Part shown: positions 27,342-36,387 of the stretch, piece by piece | Layout: each line of letters starts with the position of its first letter | Numbering within the stretch: position 1 is the stretch's first letter | Assembly (NCBI GenBank): GCA_025146925.1 | Contig: CP102260.1 | Coordinates: forward strand, 139,001 to 203,000 | DNA length: 64,000 nucleotides | Source: [Bacteroides] pectinophilus | GTDB taxonomy: Bacteria; Bacillota; Clostridia; Lachnospirales; Lachnospiraceae | Reading direction: 5' to 3' | Notes under the pieces: generated by a model | Seen by the model: only the letters and a program-made list of their open reading frames with translations | What the model was told of the DNA's origin: nothing | Database searches by the model: none | Program-made: the position numbers and the translations under genes

Positions 27342-28436
27342 ATGAGGAATTGGAATTATTACATTAAAAAAACGACAGCAATTATGATTGCCTTAGGAAT
27401 GGTTGTCATGACAGGATGTGCAGATAAGGGGCAGGGCGCTGATGCAGATGCATCAGGTCAGGCAGAAACTGTAGTGCAGGCCAATTCCCAAGGTCAGGAT
27501 AACAGGCAGAGTCAGGATGTTTCTTCTGCACCGGATCAGACAGAGACAGAAGCCCGGACAGAGTCAGATAAAACAGAAAAAGCTGTTGAAGAGAAGTCTG
27601 AAGCAAAACAGGCAGAGACTGAAGCTGCAGAACAAAATACAGAGAAGGAAACAGATTCTGAAACAGAGACCGAGGCAGCAAAGGCTCCGGTTGAAGTGAA
27701 ACCTGTATACAGAGTGACACCTGAGACGGAAGCCGATACAGAGGCACCTGCCCGGACGGAGGCTGTCACGGTGGCAGCACCTGTACAGACAGAAGCCCAG
27801 ACTGAAGCTGCTTTTGTATCAGCAGGTAAGCTTACAGCACCTTTTGGAATAGCATTCCTTGGAGACAGCATAACGGTAGGATATAAGAGTGGTTACAGCT
27901 ATGCGGATGTTGTCTGCGAAGATCTTGGATGTGTACAGTTCAACTATGGAATATCGGGTAATACGCTTGCAAGCAATGGCGGAGAAGGCTTTGTTGAGAG
28001 ATATAAGTCTATTAATCCTGACTGCAGGGTTATAGTTGTATATGGCGGTTCTAACGATTACTACAATAATGTTGCACTTGGAAGTCCGGATTCAACCAGA
28101 AAAGACGAATTCTACGGCGGACTTAAGAAGCTGTGTTCAGGCCTTAAAGAGAGTTATCCGGATGCCAATATAGTATTTCTTACGCCGCTTCCGGGTGAAT
28201 TTGGCGGTATGCATAATTCGAGCAACAATGAGACAGGAAGTTCGATGTGGGATTATGTAGATGCAATGCAGAAGGTATGCGCAAAGTATGATATTCCGGT
28301 CATAGATTTGTATCACAATTTCAACATCAATGCGGATAATTATGATTCATACACATCAGACGGCCTTCATCCTAACGAAGAAGGACACAGCCTGATTGCA
28401 AAGGCAGTTGAGAAGTATATAAAAAGTCTGATGTAA
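27342..28436 (+). CDS. SGNH/GDSL hydrolase lipoprotein
   Basis: 364 residues. A lipobox (VVMTGC, Cys26) marks lipid attachment. Residues ~30-165 are a Glu/Thr/Ala/Gln-rich disordered linker. The catalytic domain has all four SGNH blocks: GIAFLGDSITVGY with Ser176, the Gly block in GISGNTLAS, GGSNDYY with Asn, and DGLHPNEEGH with Asp/His. Secreted members are esterases that remove acyl groups from glycans or lipids. Its location suggests trimming of O-acyl groups from the surface polymer. ATG 27342 is preferred over 27312 because it gives a proper signal peptide. Confidence 0.88.
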   Translation: MRNWNYYIKKTTAIMIALGMVVMTGCADKGQGADADASGQAETVVQANSQGQDNRQSQDVSSAPDQTETEARTESDKTEKAVEEKSEAKQAETEAAEQNTEKETDSETETEAAKAPVEVKPVYRVTPETEADTEAPARTEAVTVAAPVQTEAQTEAAFVSAGKLTAPFGIAFLGDSITVGYKSGYSYADVVCEDLGCVQFNYGISGNTLASNGGEGFVERYKSINPDCRVIVVYGGSNDYYNNVALGSPDSTRKDEFYGGLKKLCSGLKESYPDANIVFLTPLPGEFGGMHNSSNNETGSSMWDYVDAMQKVCAKYDIPVIDLYHNFNINADNYDSYTSDGLHPNEEGHSLIAKAVEKYIKSLM

Positions 28437-28456
28437 TTAAGCATCGGTAAAATATG

Positions 28457-28473
28457 TGTCGAATAATGCGACA
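28457..28473 (+). promoter_or_regulatory. 0A box pair upstream of spo0A
   Basis: TGTCGAA at 28457-28463 is a perfect Spo0A-binding 0A box, and TGCGACA at 28467-28473 is an inverted copy with one mismatch. The first overlaps GTCGAATAA (28458-28466), which fits the GNNGAATWW -10 of sigma-H promoters; the -35 is weak. Autoregulation of spo0A is inferred. Confidence 0.6.
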
Positions 28474-28547
28474 GCATACTATAGTTTTGTTTTTTGAAAA
28501 ATGAGATTATTATAGTAGGCACATATATAACAGGAGGGATGCAAAGT

Positions 28548-29408
28548 ATGGATGACGATAAGATAAGGGTTGCATGTGCAGATGACAATATGGCGGTACG
28601 CAGGGTATTCAGGGATATAATTAACGATGAACCTGATATGGAACTTGTCGGAGAGGCGATAAATGGCTCAGAGCTCATATCTGTTATAAAGAATTACAAG
28701 CCGCATGCGGTTGTACTTGACCTTATTATGCCTAAGCTTGATGGGCTTGAGGTGATAAGAAAGATAAAGGCTGATGACACTATTAAGAATAAGCCGGTAT
28801 TTATAGTTGTCAGCGCAATAGGGGAAGACAGGATAATAAGAGAGGCATTTGAGTCAGGCGTTGAGTATTATATTATGAAGCCGGTGGATGGCCCACTGCT
28901 TACAGACAGGATACGGTGGGCACTGAATAACGAAGAGCAGCGCCGCAGAAGTGAGGAGCTTAAGAGACGCAATTCATATACTGATATAGAGATAAAAGTT
29001 GCAGACATGCTTCTTAAGCTCGGAATGCCGGTTCATATAATCGGTCAGCGTTTTATGAGGGAAGCACTTATAATGACGATGAATGACAGAGAATGTGTAA
29101 GTTCAATTACGAAGCTGCTCTATCCTGATATTGCAAGAAAGAATAAGACCACGCCCACAAGGGTTGAGAGAGCTATGAGACACGCGATTGAAGTAGTATG
29201 GACCAAGGGCGATATGAAGTGGCTTGAAGAGATATTTTGCAGACCGGCAGGCAATATAGAGGACAGGCCTACTAATTCAGAATTTATAGCAAGAATGGCA
29301 GAATATATTTCAATAAGACTTTCTGTTGCGGATAACAGGAATATGGTTATTGAAAGTATTGAAGATGTTAGAGAATTAGAGAGAATGAAGCAGAATGAAA
29401 TATTTTAA
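28548..29408 (+). CDS. spo0A: Sporulation master regulator Spo0A
   Basis: 286-residue response regulator. The receiver domain has the acidic pair in VACADDNMAVRR, phospho-acceptor Asp58 in VVLDLIMPKLDG, and Lys in YIMKPVD. The C-terminal DNA-binding domain carries the Spo0A-specific recognition helix TPTRVERAMRHAIEVVW. The tail extends about fifteen residues beyond usual. ATG 28548 lies ten bases after AGGAGG. A perfect 0A box is upstream. Spo0A usually follows spoIVB; here it sits between a lipoprotein esterase gene and an acyltransferase it overlaps by 14 bases, which points to control of, or co-expression with, surface glycan genes. Confidence 0.93.
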   Translation: MDDDKIRVACADDNMAVRRVFRDIINDEPDMELVGEAINGSELISVIKNYKPHAVVLDLIMPKLDGLEVIRKIKADDTIKNKPVFIVVSAIGEDRIIREAFESGVEYYIMKPVDGPLLTDRIRWALNNEEQRRRSEELKRRNSYTDIEIKVADMLLKLGMPVHIIGQRFMREALIMTMNDRECVSSITKLLYPDIARKNKTTPTRVERAMRHAIEVVWTKGDMKWLEEIFCRPAGNIEDRPTNSEFIARMAEYISIRLSVADNRNMVIESIEDVRELERMKQNEIF

Positions 29409-30375
29409 AAATCTCAGTTATCTGAGGGTAATTGCATGTATTGCAATTGTGTGTACACACATAAGCCAGAGGCTTATGCTTGAGGGCAGGATTTATGAGC
29501 TCACGCATTACATGCAGCATGGTGTTTATCTTTTTTTTATAATAAGCGGTTTCCTGGCGTTGTATACATATTCGGAGAATAACTACAGCCCTGTAAGATA
29601 CTGGATTAAAAGGCTGGCAAGAATATTGCCGGTATATTATGCGGTAGTTATATATGATATAATAGTACACGGTTTGATATTAAAAGATATGCCGCATGAT
29701 TGGGCGGGACTTGGCTGGCTGAGATATATATTTATAATCGGACAGTACATACCCGGAGAGAATCAGTGGCGTAATCTGAGCTTTACATGGACGATTGGCA
29801 TATTTGTCTTATTTTATATAATGACACCGATTCTTGCCAGAATAATGAAGACATACCGGTCATCACTTGTTGGACTTGCGGTTACATACCTGTGCATGAT
29901 AGGCCTTGATATCCTGTATGCACGTCTTGAGATTACAAGAGACTGGTTCACACCGCTGTTTTATGTGTTATATTTTATGTTCGGAGCGGTTGCATGCAGG
30001 GCAGTTCAGGAGCACAAAGCTGACAGGGCATCACTTTTATTGGCATGTATAATGCTGTATTTTTTTGCAATGTCCAAGTTCAACAGTCCATACACATTGT
30101 CATGCCTGTTTACTATAATTGTCCTTGCGTCAATGAATGTGGAATTTAAGAATTCATATGTAAATAAAATGTTTGACGTGCTTGACAGATTTTCCTATGA
30201 AATATATCTTGGACATGCGGTGGTAATGGAGATAATAGACATGCTTATGGCATCATACATATTGCCTGAGGCTGCGATAACCGGCATTGCTGTTGTTGGT
30301 ACGACGATAGTAAGTGTTGTGCTGTACTATGGGGTTGACAGACCTGTCAATGCATTTATCAGAAGGAGAACATGA
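29395..30375 (+). CDS. Acyltransferase family 3 membrane protein
   Basis: 326 residues, about ten helices. LSYLRVIACIAIVCTHIS provides the Arg/His-type first helix of Acyl_transf_3, and HGVYLFFIISGFLAL the conserved second block. ARILPVYYAV is another family signature. It likely adds acetyl or a similar group to an extracytoplasmic glycan. It starts inside the last codons of spo0A and overlaps the next gene by four bases (ATGA), so it belongs to the operon running to 34277. The acceptor cannot be predicted. Confidence 0.84.
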   Translation: MKYFKNLSYLRVIACIAIVCTHISQRLMLEGRIYELTHYMQHGVYLFFIISGFLALYTYSENNYSPVRYWIKRLARILPVYYAVVIYDIIVHGLILKDMPHDWAGLGWLRYIFIIGQYIPGENQWRNLSFTWTIGIFVLFYIMTPILARIMKTYRSSLVGLAVTYLCMIGLDILYARLEITRDWFTPLFYVLYFMFGAVACRAVQEHKADRASLLLACIMLYFFAMSKFNSPYTLSCLFTIIVLASMNVEFKNSYVNKMFDVLDRFSYEIYLGHAVVMEIIDMLMASYILPEAAITGIAVVGTTIVSVVLYYGVDRPVNAFIRRRT

Positions 30376-31667
30376 TGTTAAAGAAACTGTTTGGAGAACA
30401 GAATATGGGAAGCAAGCAGAAGAATATCTGGCTGAGGATTATCTCGATATTCTGTATTATGATTATAGCCTTTGTGCTGATGCTTACGCTGGTTATGTGC
30501 ATTCCCAATTCTGCAATAAAGCAGAATTATGACCGCTCAATGGAGGTGTTCGAGCAGGAGGGAGACGGCTGGAACAGAGTATATACATATGCATCGGGAA
30601 GCATGATTGATAATCTGACTGACAGCATAATTATAAGCGGGACAATGGTTAATGATAACTGCAGCCCGTTGAGTAATGCCTTAAGCGGCAACGGATACAG
30701 CAGATACTGGCACGGATATCTTGTCTGGGTAAGACCGCTCCTCGTATTATTCTCATATCTTGATATAAGGTATATCCTTATGGTTGTATTAATGTTCCTT
30801 CTTACAGCATGTACACTTGGGCTTAATGACAGGCTTGGACGCGGTACGGCATGGATATTCACACTCTGCATGGTACTTGCATATTTTATAATGGTGCCAT
30901 GGAGCCTTCAGTTCTGTGAGGTATTTCTCGTAACGATGACGGCCCTTGTATATATAACAAAGCGTTACAGTGCGTCGAAGACTGTGGCATTCACGGGCGA
31001 GATGTTTCTTATAATCGGAATGGTTACGCAGTATCTCGATTTTCTCACGGCACCGCTTGTGACACTTGGACTTCCGCTTTGTGCAGTGCTTCTGATAAAT
31101 GCGAAGGAGCTTGGCAGGGATTCAATAATAAAAAACTGGGCTGTACTTATTCATTCATGCATAACATGGGCAGTCGGATGGGCAGCAGGCTGGGCAGCCA
31201 AGTGGATTGTCGGAACGGCAATTCTCAGACGCAATATAATTGAAGATGCGCTGAATCAGGCATCATTCAGGGTAAGCGGCAATGATACAAGCAAGGTAAG
31301 CAGAATTACGGCACTTGCCAAGAATATCTATTCCGCAATGCCATTTTCGAATGTAATCGGCAAAGGAGAAAAGGGCGCTATGATTCTTGTCGCAGTGTTG
31401 TATATTGCAGTGTTTGTGCTTATGGCTGTGCTTTGGATTAAGTACCGTAAAAAGACTGAATCAGCGGTATATCTGCCAATAGCAGCAACGGCGTTGCTGC
31501 CTGTAGCCTGGGTTATTGTAATGGGTCAGCATTCGCAGATACATTTCTTCTATACATACAGAATGTTTATTATTTCGTGGTTTGCACTTCTGACAGCATA
31601 TGCAGGGTGCATTGACTGGAGGGCATTAAAATGTTCAATATCTGGAATGAAGAAGAACCGCTCATAA
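30375..31667 (+). CDS. Polytopic membrane protein of unknown function
   Basis: 430 residues with about ten hydrophobic helices. The first extracytoplasmic loop is large (residues ~40-110) and contains GWNRVYTYASGSMIDNLTDS and a WHGYLVWVRPLL entry to the next helix. No known catalytic motif is evident. ATG 30372 and ATG 30375 both overlap the previous stop. The 3' end overlaps the alpha/beta hydrolase gene by 37 bases. The size and loop layout could suit a polymerase or GT-C protein of the glycan pathway, but this is a guess from context. Confidence 0.68.
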   Translation: MLKKLFGEQNMGSKQKNIWLRIISIFCIMIIAFVLMLTLVMCIPNSAIKQNYDRSMEVFEQEGDGWNRVYTYASGSMIDNLTDSIIISGTMVNDNCSPLSNALSGNGYSRYWHGYLVWVRPLLVLFSYLDIRYILMVVLMFLLTACTLGLNDRLGRGTAWIFTLCMVLAYFIMVPWSLQFCEVFLVTMTALVYITKRYSASKTVAFTGEMFLIIGMVTQYLDFLTAPLVTLGLPLCAVLLINAKELGRDSIIKNWAVLIHSCITWAVGWAAGWAAKWIVGTAILRRNIIEDALNQASFRVSGNDTSKVSRITALAKNIYSAMPFSNVIGKGEKGAMILVAVLYIAVFVLMAVLWIKYRKKTESAVYLPIAATALLPVAWVIVMGQHSQIHFFYTYRMFIISWFALLTAYAGCIDWRALKCSISGMKKNRS

Positions 31668-32509
31668 AGGAGCAGTATTCGAGAGATAATTACATTATTG
31701 CGGACTACAACGGTGAGGATGCCAAGCCATACTGTGTTATATACTTTTCAAGCAATGGGCTCTATTATCCTAATACAGAAGAGAATTTTGCAAAGTTCAT
31801 GGCGGATGACAGATTTGAATGGCGCAGATATCATTTTCACAAAGCAAGACGTGAGATATATGTAAGGGATATATACAAACAGTGGTATATAAAGGGGATT
31901 AATTCGGAGATTTCATCGATAGATAAGCTGATTGCATGGATTTCACAGAATGTTCCCAAAGGCTGTGATATAATAACGGTCGGTAATTCTGCCGGAGGTT
32001 ATATGGCGGTTCTTGCGGCGTGTCTTCTCGGTGCAAGATATGCATATGATTTTTCGGGACAGTTCAATATAGAGGATGCGCTCGAAGGCGGTGAAGATAA
32101 GAATTCACTTTTTAAAAGAGAATTCCGGACATCAGACATATCTGCCGGAAGAGTATTCAATAACAGGGATTATCTTGATTTGAAAAAATATATCTATGCT
32201 TCTCCCGATCTGGATATTTTTTACTTCTATCCGGCTCTTTGTGAAGACGATAAAAAGCAGGCAGAACACATAGCTGACTGTGGTAATATACATCCATTTT
32301 TATTCAGGGATGACAAACACGGCGAAACAATGTATAATTTCAACCTGGACGATGTGTTTGCCATGGAACCGGAACAGATAATGGAGCTTTCGCGCAGGAT
32401 ACAAGGGAAGATTATCGGACGGACTGCTTTTTCATTGTATGTCAGAGGTGCAGCAGGAACATTTGCGGCACTTTTTACCCAATTTCAAAAGAAGCTCTTT
32501 AAGAGGTAG
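31631..32509 (+). CDS. Alpha/beta hydrolase-fold protein of a glycan locus
   Basis: 292 residues, cytoplasmic. The nucleophile elbow is VGNSAGGYMA with Ser120 in G-x-S-x-G-G. A late His (HPFLFRDDKHGETMYNF region) and Asp residues could complete a triad. Proteins of this size occur in many capsule and teichoic-acid clusters, often annotated only as alpha/beta hydrolase. It may add or remove an acyl or phospho-acyl group on a sugar precursor. It starts within the last 37 bases of the upstream membrane protein gene and precedes a GT2 gene by two bases. Confidence 0.72.
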   Translation: MFNIWNEEEPLIKEQYSRDNYIIADYNGEDAKPYCVIYFSSNGLYYPNTEENFAKFMADDRFEWRRYHFHKARREIYVRDIYKQWYIKGINSEISSIDKLIAWISQNVPKGCDIITVGNSAGGYMAVLAACLLGARYAYDFSGQFNIEDALEGGEDKNSLFKREFRTSDISAGRVFNNRDYLDLKKYIYASPDLDIFYFYPALCEDDKKQAEHIADCGNIHPFLFRDDKHGETMYNFNLDDVFAMEPEQIMELSRRIQGKIIGRTAFSLYVRGAAGTFAALFTQFQKKLFKR

Positions 32510-32511
32510 TA

Positions 32512-33339
32512 ATGAAGAAACTTACTGTTATAATGACATGTTTTAATAGAAAAGATTATACACTGCGCTGCATTAATTCGCTTAATGAGACTGCCGGGCT
32601 TTTGGCAGACTGGCGGTTTAATTATGTGGTGGTTGATGATAACAGCACGGACGGAACAGAAGATGCGCTTGTGGAATTATCCGCGGCTGCGGGGACGGAT
32701 ATCTGCGTCCTCAAAGGAAACGGTAATCTGTTTTACACCGGAGGAATGCGCAAGGGAATAGAATATGCCAAGGTACATTGTGCAGACTCAGACGGGTATC
32801 TCCTTGCCAATGATGATGTAAGGTTTGACAGCGCCGGTGTCAGCCATATGATTGCAGATATGGATGCTGCGGTACTTGTAGGTGCAACAAAAGATGACGA
32901 TGGCAGATTCAGTTACGGTGGAATACGTTATGTAAAAGGGATAAAATATATTCCGGTAAAGCCGGAGGATGATGACAGGACATGTGATACTTTTAATGCT
33001 AACTGTGTCCTTGTGCCGGGAGATATCTTCAGGGCTTCACCTAATATGGATGAGGCATATAATCACAGCCTTGGAGATTTTGATTATGGTCTTCAGATAA
33101 AGAGGCTCGGTTACAGAGCAGAAGTCTACAGGATATATGCAGGTGTATGTAACAAGAACGATGTCAGAGGCACATGGAATGATACCACACTGCCGAGAAA
33201 GCTAAGACTTGCGAAAAAGGAAGGAATCAAAGGGCTTCCGCGAAGGGAATGGTATCATTTTCTTAGGAAGAACTTTGGGGTTGCAACGGCATTTACAAGA
33301 TCGTTGACACCATATATCAGAATATTACTCGGCAGATAA
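32512..33339 (+). CDS. Family 2 glycosyltransferase
   Basis: 275 residues. LTVIMTCFNRKDYTLRCINSL starts the GT-A fold, VVVDDNSTDGTEDAL follows, and the metal site is the NDDV of YLLANDDVRF. The GNGNLFYTGGMRKGIEYA stretch and SLGDFDYGLQIKRLGY in the acceptor half resemble rhamnosyltransferase-like GT2 members of capsule loci. No membrane anchor. The gene is two bases downstream of the hydrolase and 17 bases upstream of the next GT2. The sugar is unknown. Confidence 0.88.
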   Translation: MKKLTVIMTCFNRKDYTLRCINSLNETAGLLADWRFNYVVVDDNSTDGTEDALVELSAAAGTDICVLKGNGNLFYTGGMRKGIEYAKVHCADSDGYLLANDDVRFDSAGVSHMIADMDAAVLVGATKDDDGRFSYGGIRYVKGIKYIPVKPEDDDRTCDTFNANCVLVPGDIFRASPNMDEAYNHSLGDFDYGLQIKRLGYRAEVYRIYAGVCNKNDVRGTWNDTTLPRKLRLAKKEGIKGLPRREWYHFLRKNFGVATAFTRSLTPYIRILLGR

Positions 33340-33356
33340 GCCGTATGGAGGAAATA

Positions 33357-34277
33357 ATGTCAGAACAACGTATTGCAGTTTTAATACCATGTTACAATGA
33401 AAGCGTAACTATTAAGAAAGTAGTAGAAGATTACAAAAAGGTGCTTCCGGAGGCAGTTATCTATGTGTACGATAATAACTCAACAGATAACACGGCTGAA
33501 CTTGCGAAAGAGGCAGGCGCTGAAGTAAGATATGAGCGCAGGCAGGGCAAGGGTAATGTAATAAGAACAATGTTCAGGGATATAGATGCAGACTGCTATG
33601 TTATGATAGACGGTGACGATACTTATCCGGCTGATAACGCAAGAGAGCTTGTGGATGCCGTACTTAACGGTGAGGCGGATATGGTAATCGGTGACAGACT
33701 GTCATCAACATACTTTACAGAGAATAAGAGACCTTTCCACAATTCAGGCAATAAGATTGTAAGATGGTCGATTAATAAGCTTTTCCACAGCGATGTAACA
33801 GATATCATGACAGGCTACAGAGCATTCAGCAGGCAGTTCGTTAAGAGCTATCCTGTATTGTCAAAGGGATTTGAGATTGAGACGGAGATGACTATACATT
33901 GTCTTGATAAGAACTTTAAGATTGTTGAGATACCTGTTTCATACCGTGACAGGCCTGAGGGAAGTGTATCAAAGCTTAACACTTTCAGTGATGGTGCAAA
34001 AGTGCTTAAGACAATCGGTACCTTGTTCAGAGATTACAAACCGCTTACATTCTTTTCAATAATAGCGCTTATATTTGCAGTTATCGGAATGATATTCTTT
34101 GTGCCGGTTCTCATTGATTATGCACAGACAGGAATGGTAGACAGATTTCCTACACTTTTTGTTGCCTGCATGTTGTTTATCGTTGCAGTCCTTATGTACG
34201 TTACGGGGCTTCTTCTTCATGTTATTAACAAGAAGCACAGACAGCTTTATGAGCTTTACCTGAATACTATAAAGTAA
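33357..34277 (+). CDS. Membrane-anchored GT2 (dolichyl-phosphate-mannose-synthase-like)
   Basis: 306 residues. The GT-A half begins RIAVLIPCYNESVTIKKVV, continues VYDNNSTDNTAELA, and has the metal site VMIDGDDTYPADNA. DIMTGYRAFSRQFVKSYP and VSYRDRPEGSVSKLNT are family blocks of DPM1/GtrB-like enzymes that charge a polyprenyl phosphate. Two C-terminal helices (about residues 232-255 and 265-288) form the anchor. Such an enzyme would supply lipid-linked sugar to the GT-C and YfhO proteins in this locus. GGAGGA lies about six bases before ATG 33357. A terminator follows, so this ends the operon. Confidence 0.88.
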   Translation: MSEQRIAVLIPCYNESVTIKKVVEDYKKVLPEAVIYVYDNNSTDNTAELAKEAGAEVRYERRQGKGNVIRTMFRDIDADCYVMIDGDDTYPADNARELVDAVLNGEADMVIGDRLSSTYFTENKRPFHNSGNKIVRWSINKLFHSDVTDIMTGYRAFSRQFVKSYPVLSKGFEIETEMTIHCLDKNFKIVEIPVSYRDRPEGSVSKLNTFSDGAKVLKTIGTLFRDYKPLTFFSIIALIFAVIGMIFFVPVLIDYAQTGMVDRFPTLFVACMLFIVAVLMYVTGLLLHVINKKHRQLYELYLNTIK

Positions 34278-34292
34278 GATAATAAAGATATG

Positions 34293-34359
34293 TTGCCCGA
34301 AAGTAATAAAGTCATAAGCAGTGCAAGCGTGCCTGCGTTGATTTGTTACTTTCGGGCAA
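34293..34359. terminator. Bidirectional terminator between convergent genes
   Basis: TTGCCCGAAAGTAA (34293-34306) pairs perfectly over 14 bases with TTACTTTCGGGCAA (34346-34359). The 39-base loop is unusually long. It lies between the stop of the GT2 gene on + and the stop of the metallo-hydrolase on -. Confidence 0.7.
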
Positions 34360-34363
34360 ATGT

Positions 34364-35275
34364 TTAATATAACTGATATACATTAGGTGTGGTTGTGAAG
34401 TCTTTCACGGTCACACCTTTTTCTTTGAGATGTTCTGCAAGTTCATAGGCAGGATATTCGGAATCCTGCATTATCCATGCAGGAGAATCAATGAATACGG
34501 TCGAAGCGCCTGTGTTATCATAGAATTCATCTGAGAATGACCAGTTGCCGTGATGCCCGGCCTGAATACAGCCGCATCTGAGCTCACTGCCATACAGTTC
34601 TGTAAGAATATCTTCCATCTGGTATTTGATGTCTCCGCAGAATATCATGCTGCTGCTGCCATAGCTTGCTTTGAATACGAGAGAGCTGTCATTGGTTATG
34701 TCGTTGGAGTTATCAAGAACATAACGGTCATATGCGTTGTATACCTTAATATGAAGACCGTACAGGTCAAGCTCCTCTCCACGGTTCAGGTGAGTTACAT
34801 TGTCTGCATCCTTAGTGAGCTTTCGGTATTCCTCAAATACCGCCAGATCGTCCCATTTTTCACCGCGGTCTTTAACAACATCATAATCAACAGGGGAGTC
34901 ATATATGCGGTCTATGGTGATACCATCAGGATTAGCATAAATGGCATTGAAAGCCCCGATGTGGTCCTGATGAGGATGTGTGAGAATCCATGCATCAACG
35001 TGGTTATTGTGCATCTTTATGGCATCACGGACGCGCGCCTCGTTGCCTGCCCATCCGCCGTCAACTATGAGAAAATGTCCGGCACCGTCTTCAAGAGTAT
35101 AGAAGCCTGCCTGGCCGCCCGTAAGGTCAGAGTACTGTGTGACCGTCCATCCGCTGTCCTTAGCTGCATTATGCATGACATATGCTGCGACACATGCAAA
35201 AATAATCATCATTACAAATATTGGCACTAAAAATATAATTCGTATTGCATTAATACTGAGCTTTTTTTCTTTCAT
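34364..35275 (-). CDS. Membrane-anchored metallo-beta-lactamase-fold hydrolase
   Basis: 303 residues from ATG at 35275 (AAGAGGT ribosome site; the longer frame adds a weak 20-residue leader). One N-terminal helix (about residues 11-33) anchors an extracellular domain with the metal motif HPHQDH (His100, His102, Asp104, His105), then FCGDIKYQ and QAGHHGNWS. The layout matches the hydrolase domain found in ComEC and in stand-alone relatives. Substrate unknown; possible nuclease, phosphodiesterase or phosphocholine esterase. It is transcribed alone, opposite to its neighbours. Confidence 0.8.
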   Translation of the reverse strand: MKEKKLSINAIRIIFLVPIFVMMIIFACVAAYVMHNAAKDSGWTVTQYSDLTGGQAGFYTLEDGAGHFLIVDGGWAGNEARVRDAIKMHNNHVDAWILTHPHQDHIGAFNAIYANPDGITIDRIYDSPVDYDVVKDRGEKWDDLAVFEEYRKLTKDADNVTHLNRGEELDLYGLHIKVYNAYDRYVLDNSNDITNDSSLVFKASYGSSSMIFCGDIKYQMEDILTELYGSELRCGCIQAGHHGNWSFSDEFYDNTGASTVFIDSPAWIMQDSEYPAYELAEHLKEKGVTVKDFTTTPNVYQLY

Positions 35276-35400
35276 AAACTTGACCTCTTTTCCATTGAAT
35301 AGTATCATAAATAGATAGCGCGAAACAAGTAGCAATAACTTAAATTATAATAAAATATTGTCCGGCAATATAAGCCGGATCCGGATATATGGAGGTCCTG

Positions 35401-36360
35401 ATGGGGAAGACACAATGGCTTGCTGACTTTGCAAGGTCAAGCTGGCAGACTAAGGTTATGAGAAAAATGCTGGATGCAGAAAAGTACGATGCACTCAGGC
35501 ACAGCTTCTATGAGAAATCATACGGAAAGTCGATTCTCGACAGCGCAACGGTGAACAGACAGCTTCGTGAAAAGCTTAAGAATGGTGAACCGTTTGCAGT
35601 TACACGCAATGGCATGTGGGAGACGGGGATACTTGCCAAGATACAGCGGGATATTATGTGGAATAAGGACACGGCAGCAGGGATGGATGATGTATTCACT
35701 GACAGGCGGGAGAGAGTGCGTTATTATAACATGACCTGTGAGCTGATGCAGTATGCAGACTATGTAGTTAACTGGTTCAGTATTAACATGGAGTCATATT
35801 TTAACAAGCAGTTTCTGAAGAAGAATCCCGGCATGCAGTTCTGTGAAGATAACGGAGTTTCCAACTTCCTTCTTAAAGATCCGGATTCATGGATATATGG
35901 CATTGAGGGTAAGAAAGTGCTTGTTGTCAGCCCGTTTGTCGAGTATATGGCGAAGCAGTATGAGAAGAGAAACCTGCTCTGGAATGGTATAAGAATACCC
36001 GAATTCGAGCTTCACACTGTTAAGGCATTATTCTGGTATGACGGCTATAAAGATCCAAGCTTCAAAAGCTGGTTTGAGGCGTTTGACTATCTGTATCTGG
36101 AATCCATGAAGCAGGATTTTGATATTGCACTTCTTGGATGTTCGACATTCTCGACACCGCTGGCACTTAAGTTCAGAGCGAGGGGAAAGCAGGCAGTACA
36201 TGTCGGCGGGCCTTTGCAGCTTATGTTTGGAATTAAAGGTAAGCGCTGGGATGCATATTTTACGGATACTTATAATGAACATTGGATAGATCTGCCCGAT
36301 GAGACCAAGGTTGGTAATGTCGACTCACTTGATATGACAGGCGGAAGCTACTGGTCGTAG
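35401..36360 (+). CDS. Putative GT-D-like glycosyltransferase
   Basis: 319 soluble residues. The C-terminal third has IALLGCSTFSTPLALKFRARGKQAVHVGGPLQ and LMFGIKGKRWD, a block seen in uncharacterised capsule-cluster proteins that resemble GT-D (DUF1792-like) glycosyltransferases; this link is from memory. The N-terminal part (FAVTRNGMWETGIL) looks like the other half of such a donor site. GGAGG is five bases before ATG 35401. A small TCCGGC/GCCGGA hairpin (35361-35379) lies upstream. It opens a three-gene operon with an ATP-grasp protein and a PLP decarboxylase. Confidence 0.62.
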   Translation: MGKTQWLADFARSSWQTKVMRKMLDAEKYDALRHSFYEKSYGKSILDSATVNRQLREKLKNGEPFAVTRNGMWETGILAKIQRDIMWNKDTAAGMDDVFTDRRERVRYYNMTCELMQYADYVVNWFSINMESYFNKQFLKKNPGMQFCEDNGVSNFLLKDPDSWIYGIEGKKVLVVSPFVEYMAKQYEKRNLLWNGIRIPEFELHTVKALFWYDGYKDPSFKSWFEAFDYLYLESMKQDFDIALLGCSTFSTPLALKFRARGKQAVHVGGPLQLMFGIKGKRWDAYFTDTYNEHWIDLPDETKVGNVDSLDMTGGSYWS

Positions 36361-36387
36361 CAGAATGCCTGCGGAATGGAGATTAGT

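Noticed and set aside
34550-35230. 226-codon open frame on + opposite the metallo-hydrolase gene
   Set aside because: It lies wholly antisense to a gene with a clear HPHQDH motif, has no ribosome site, and its Cys/Ile/Val-rich product looks like a mirror of the real gene.
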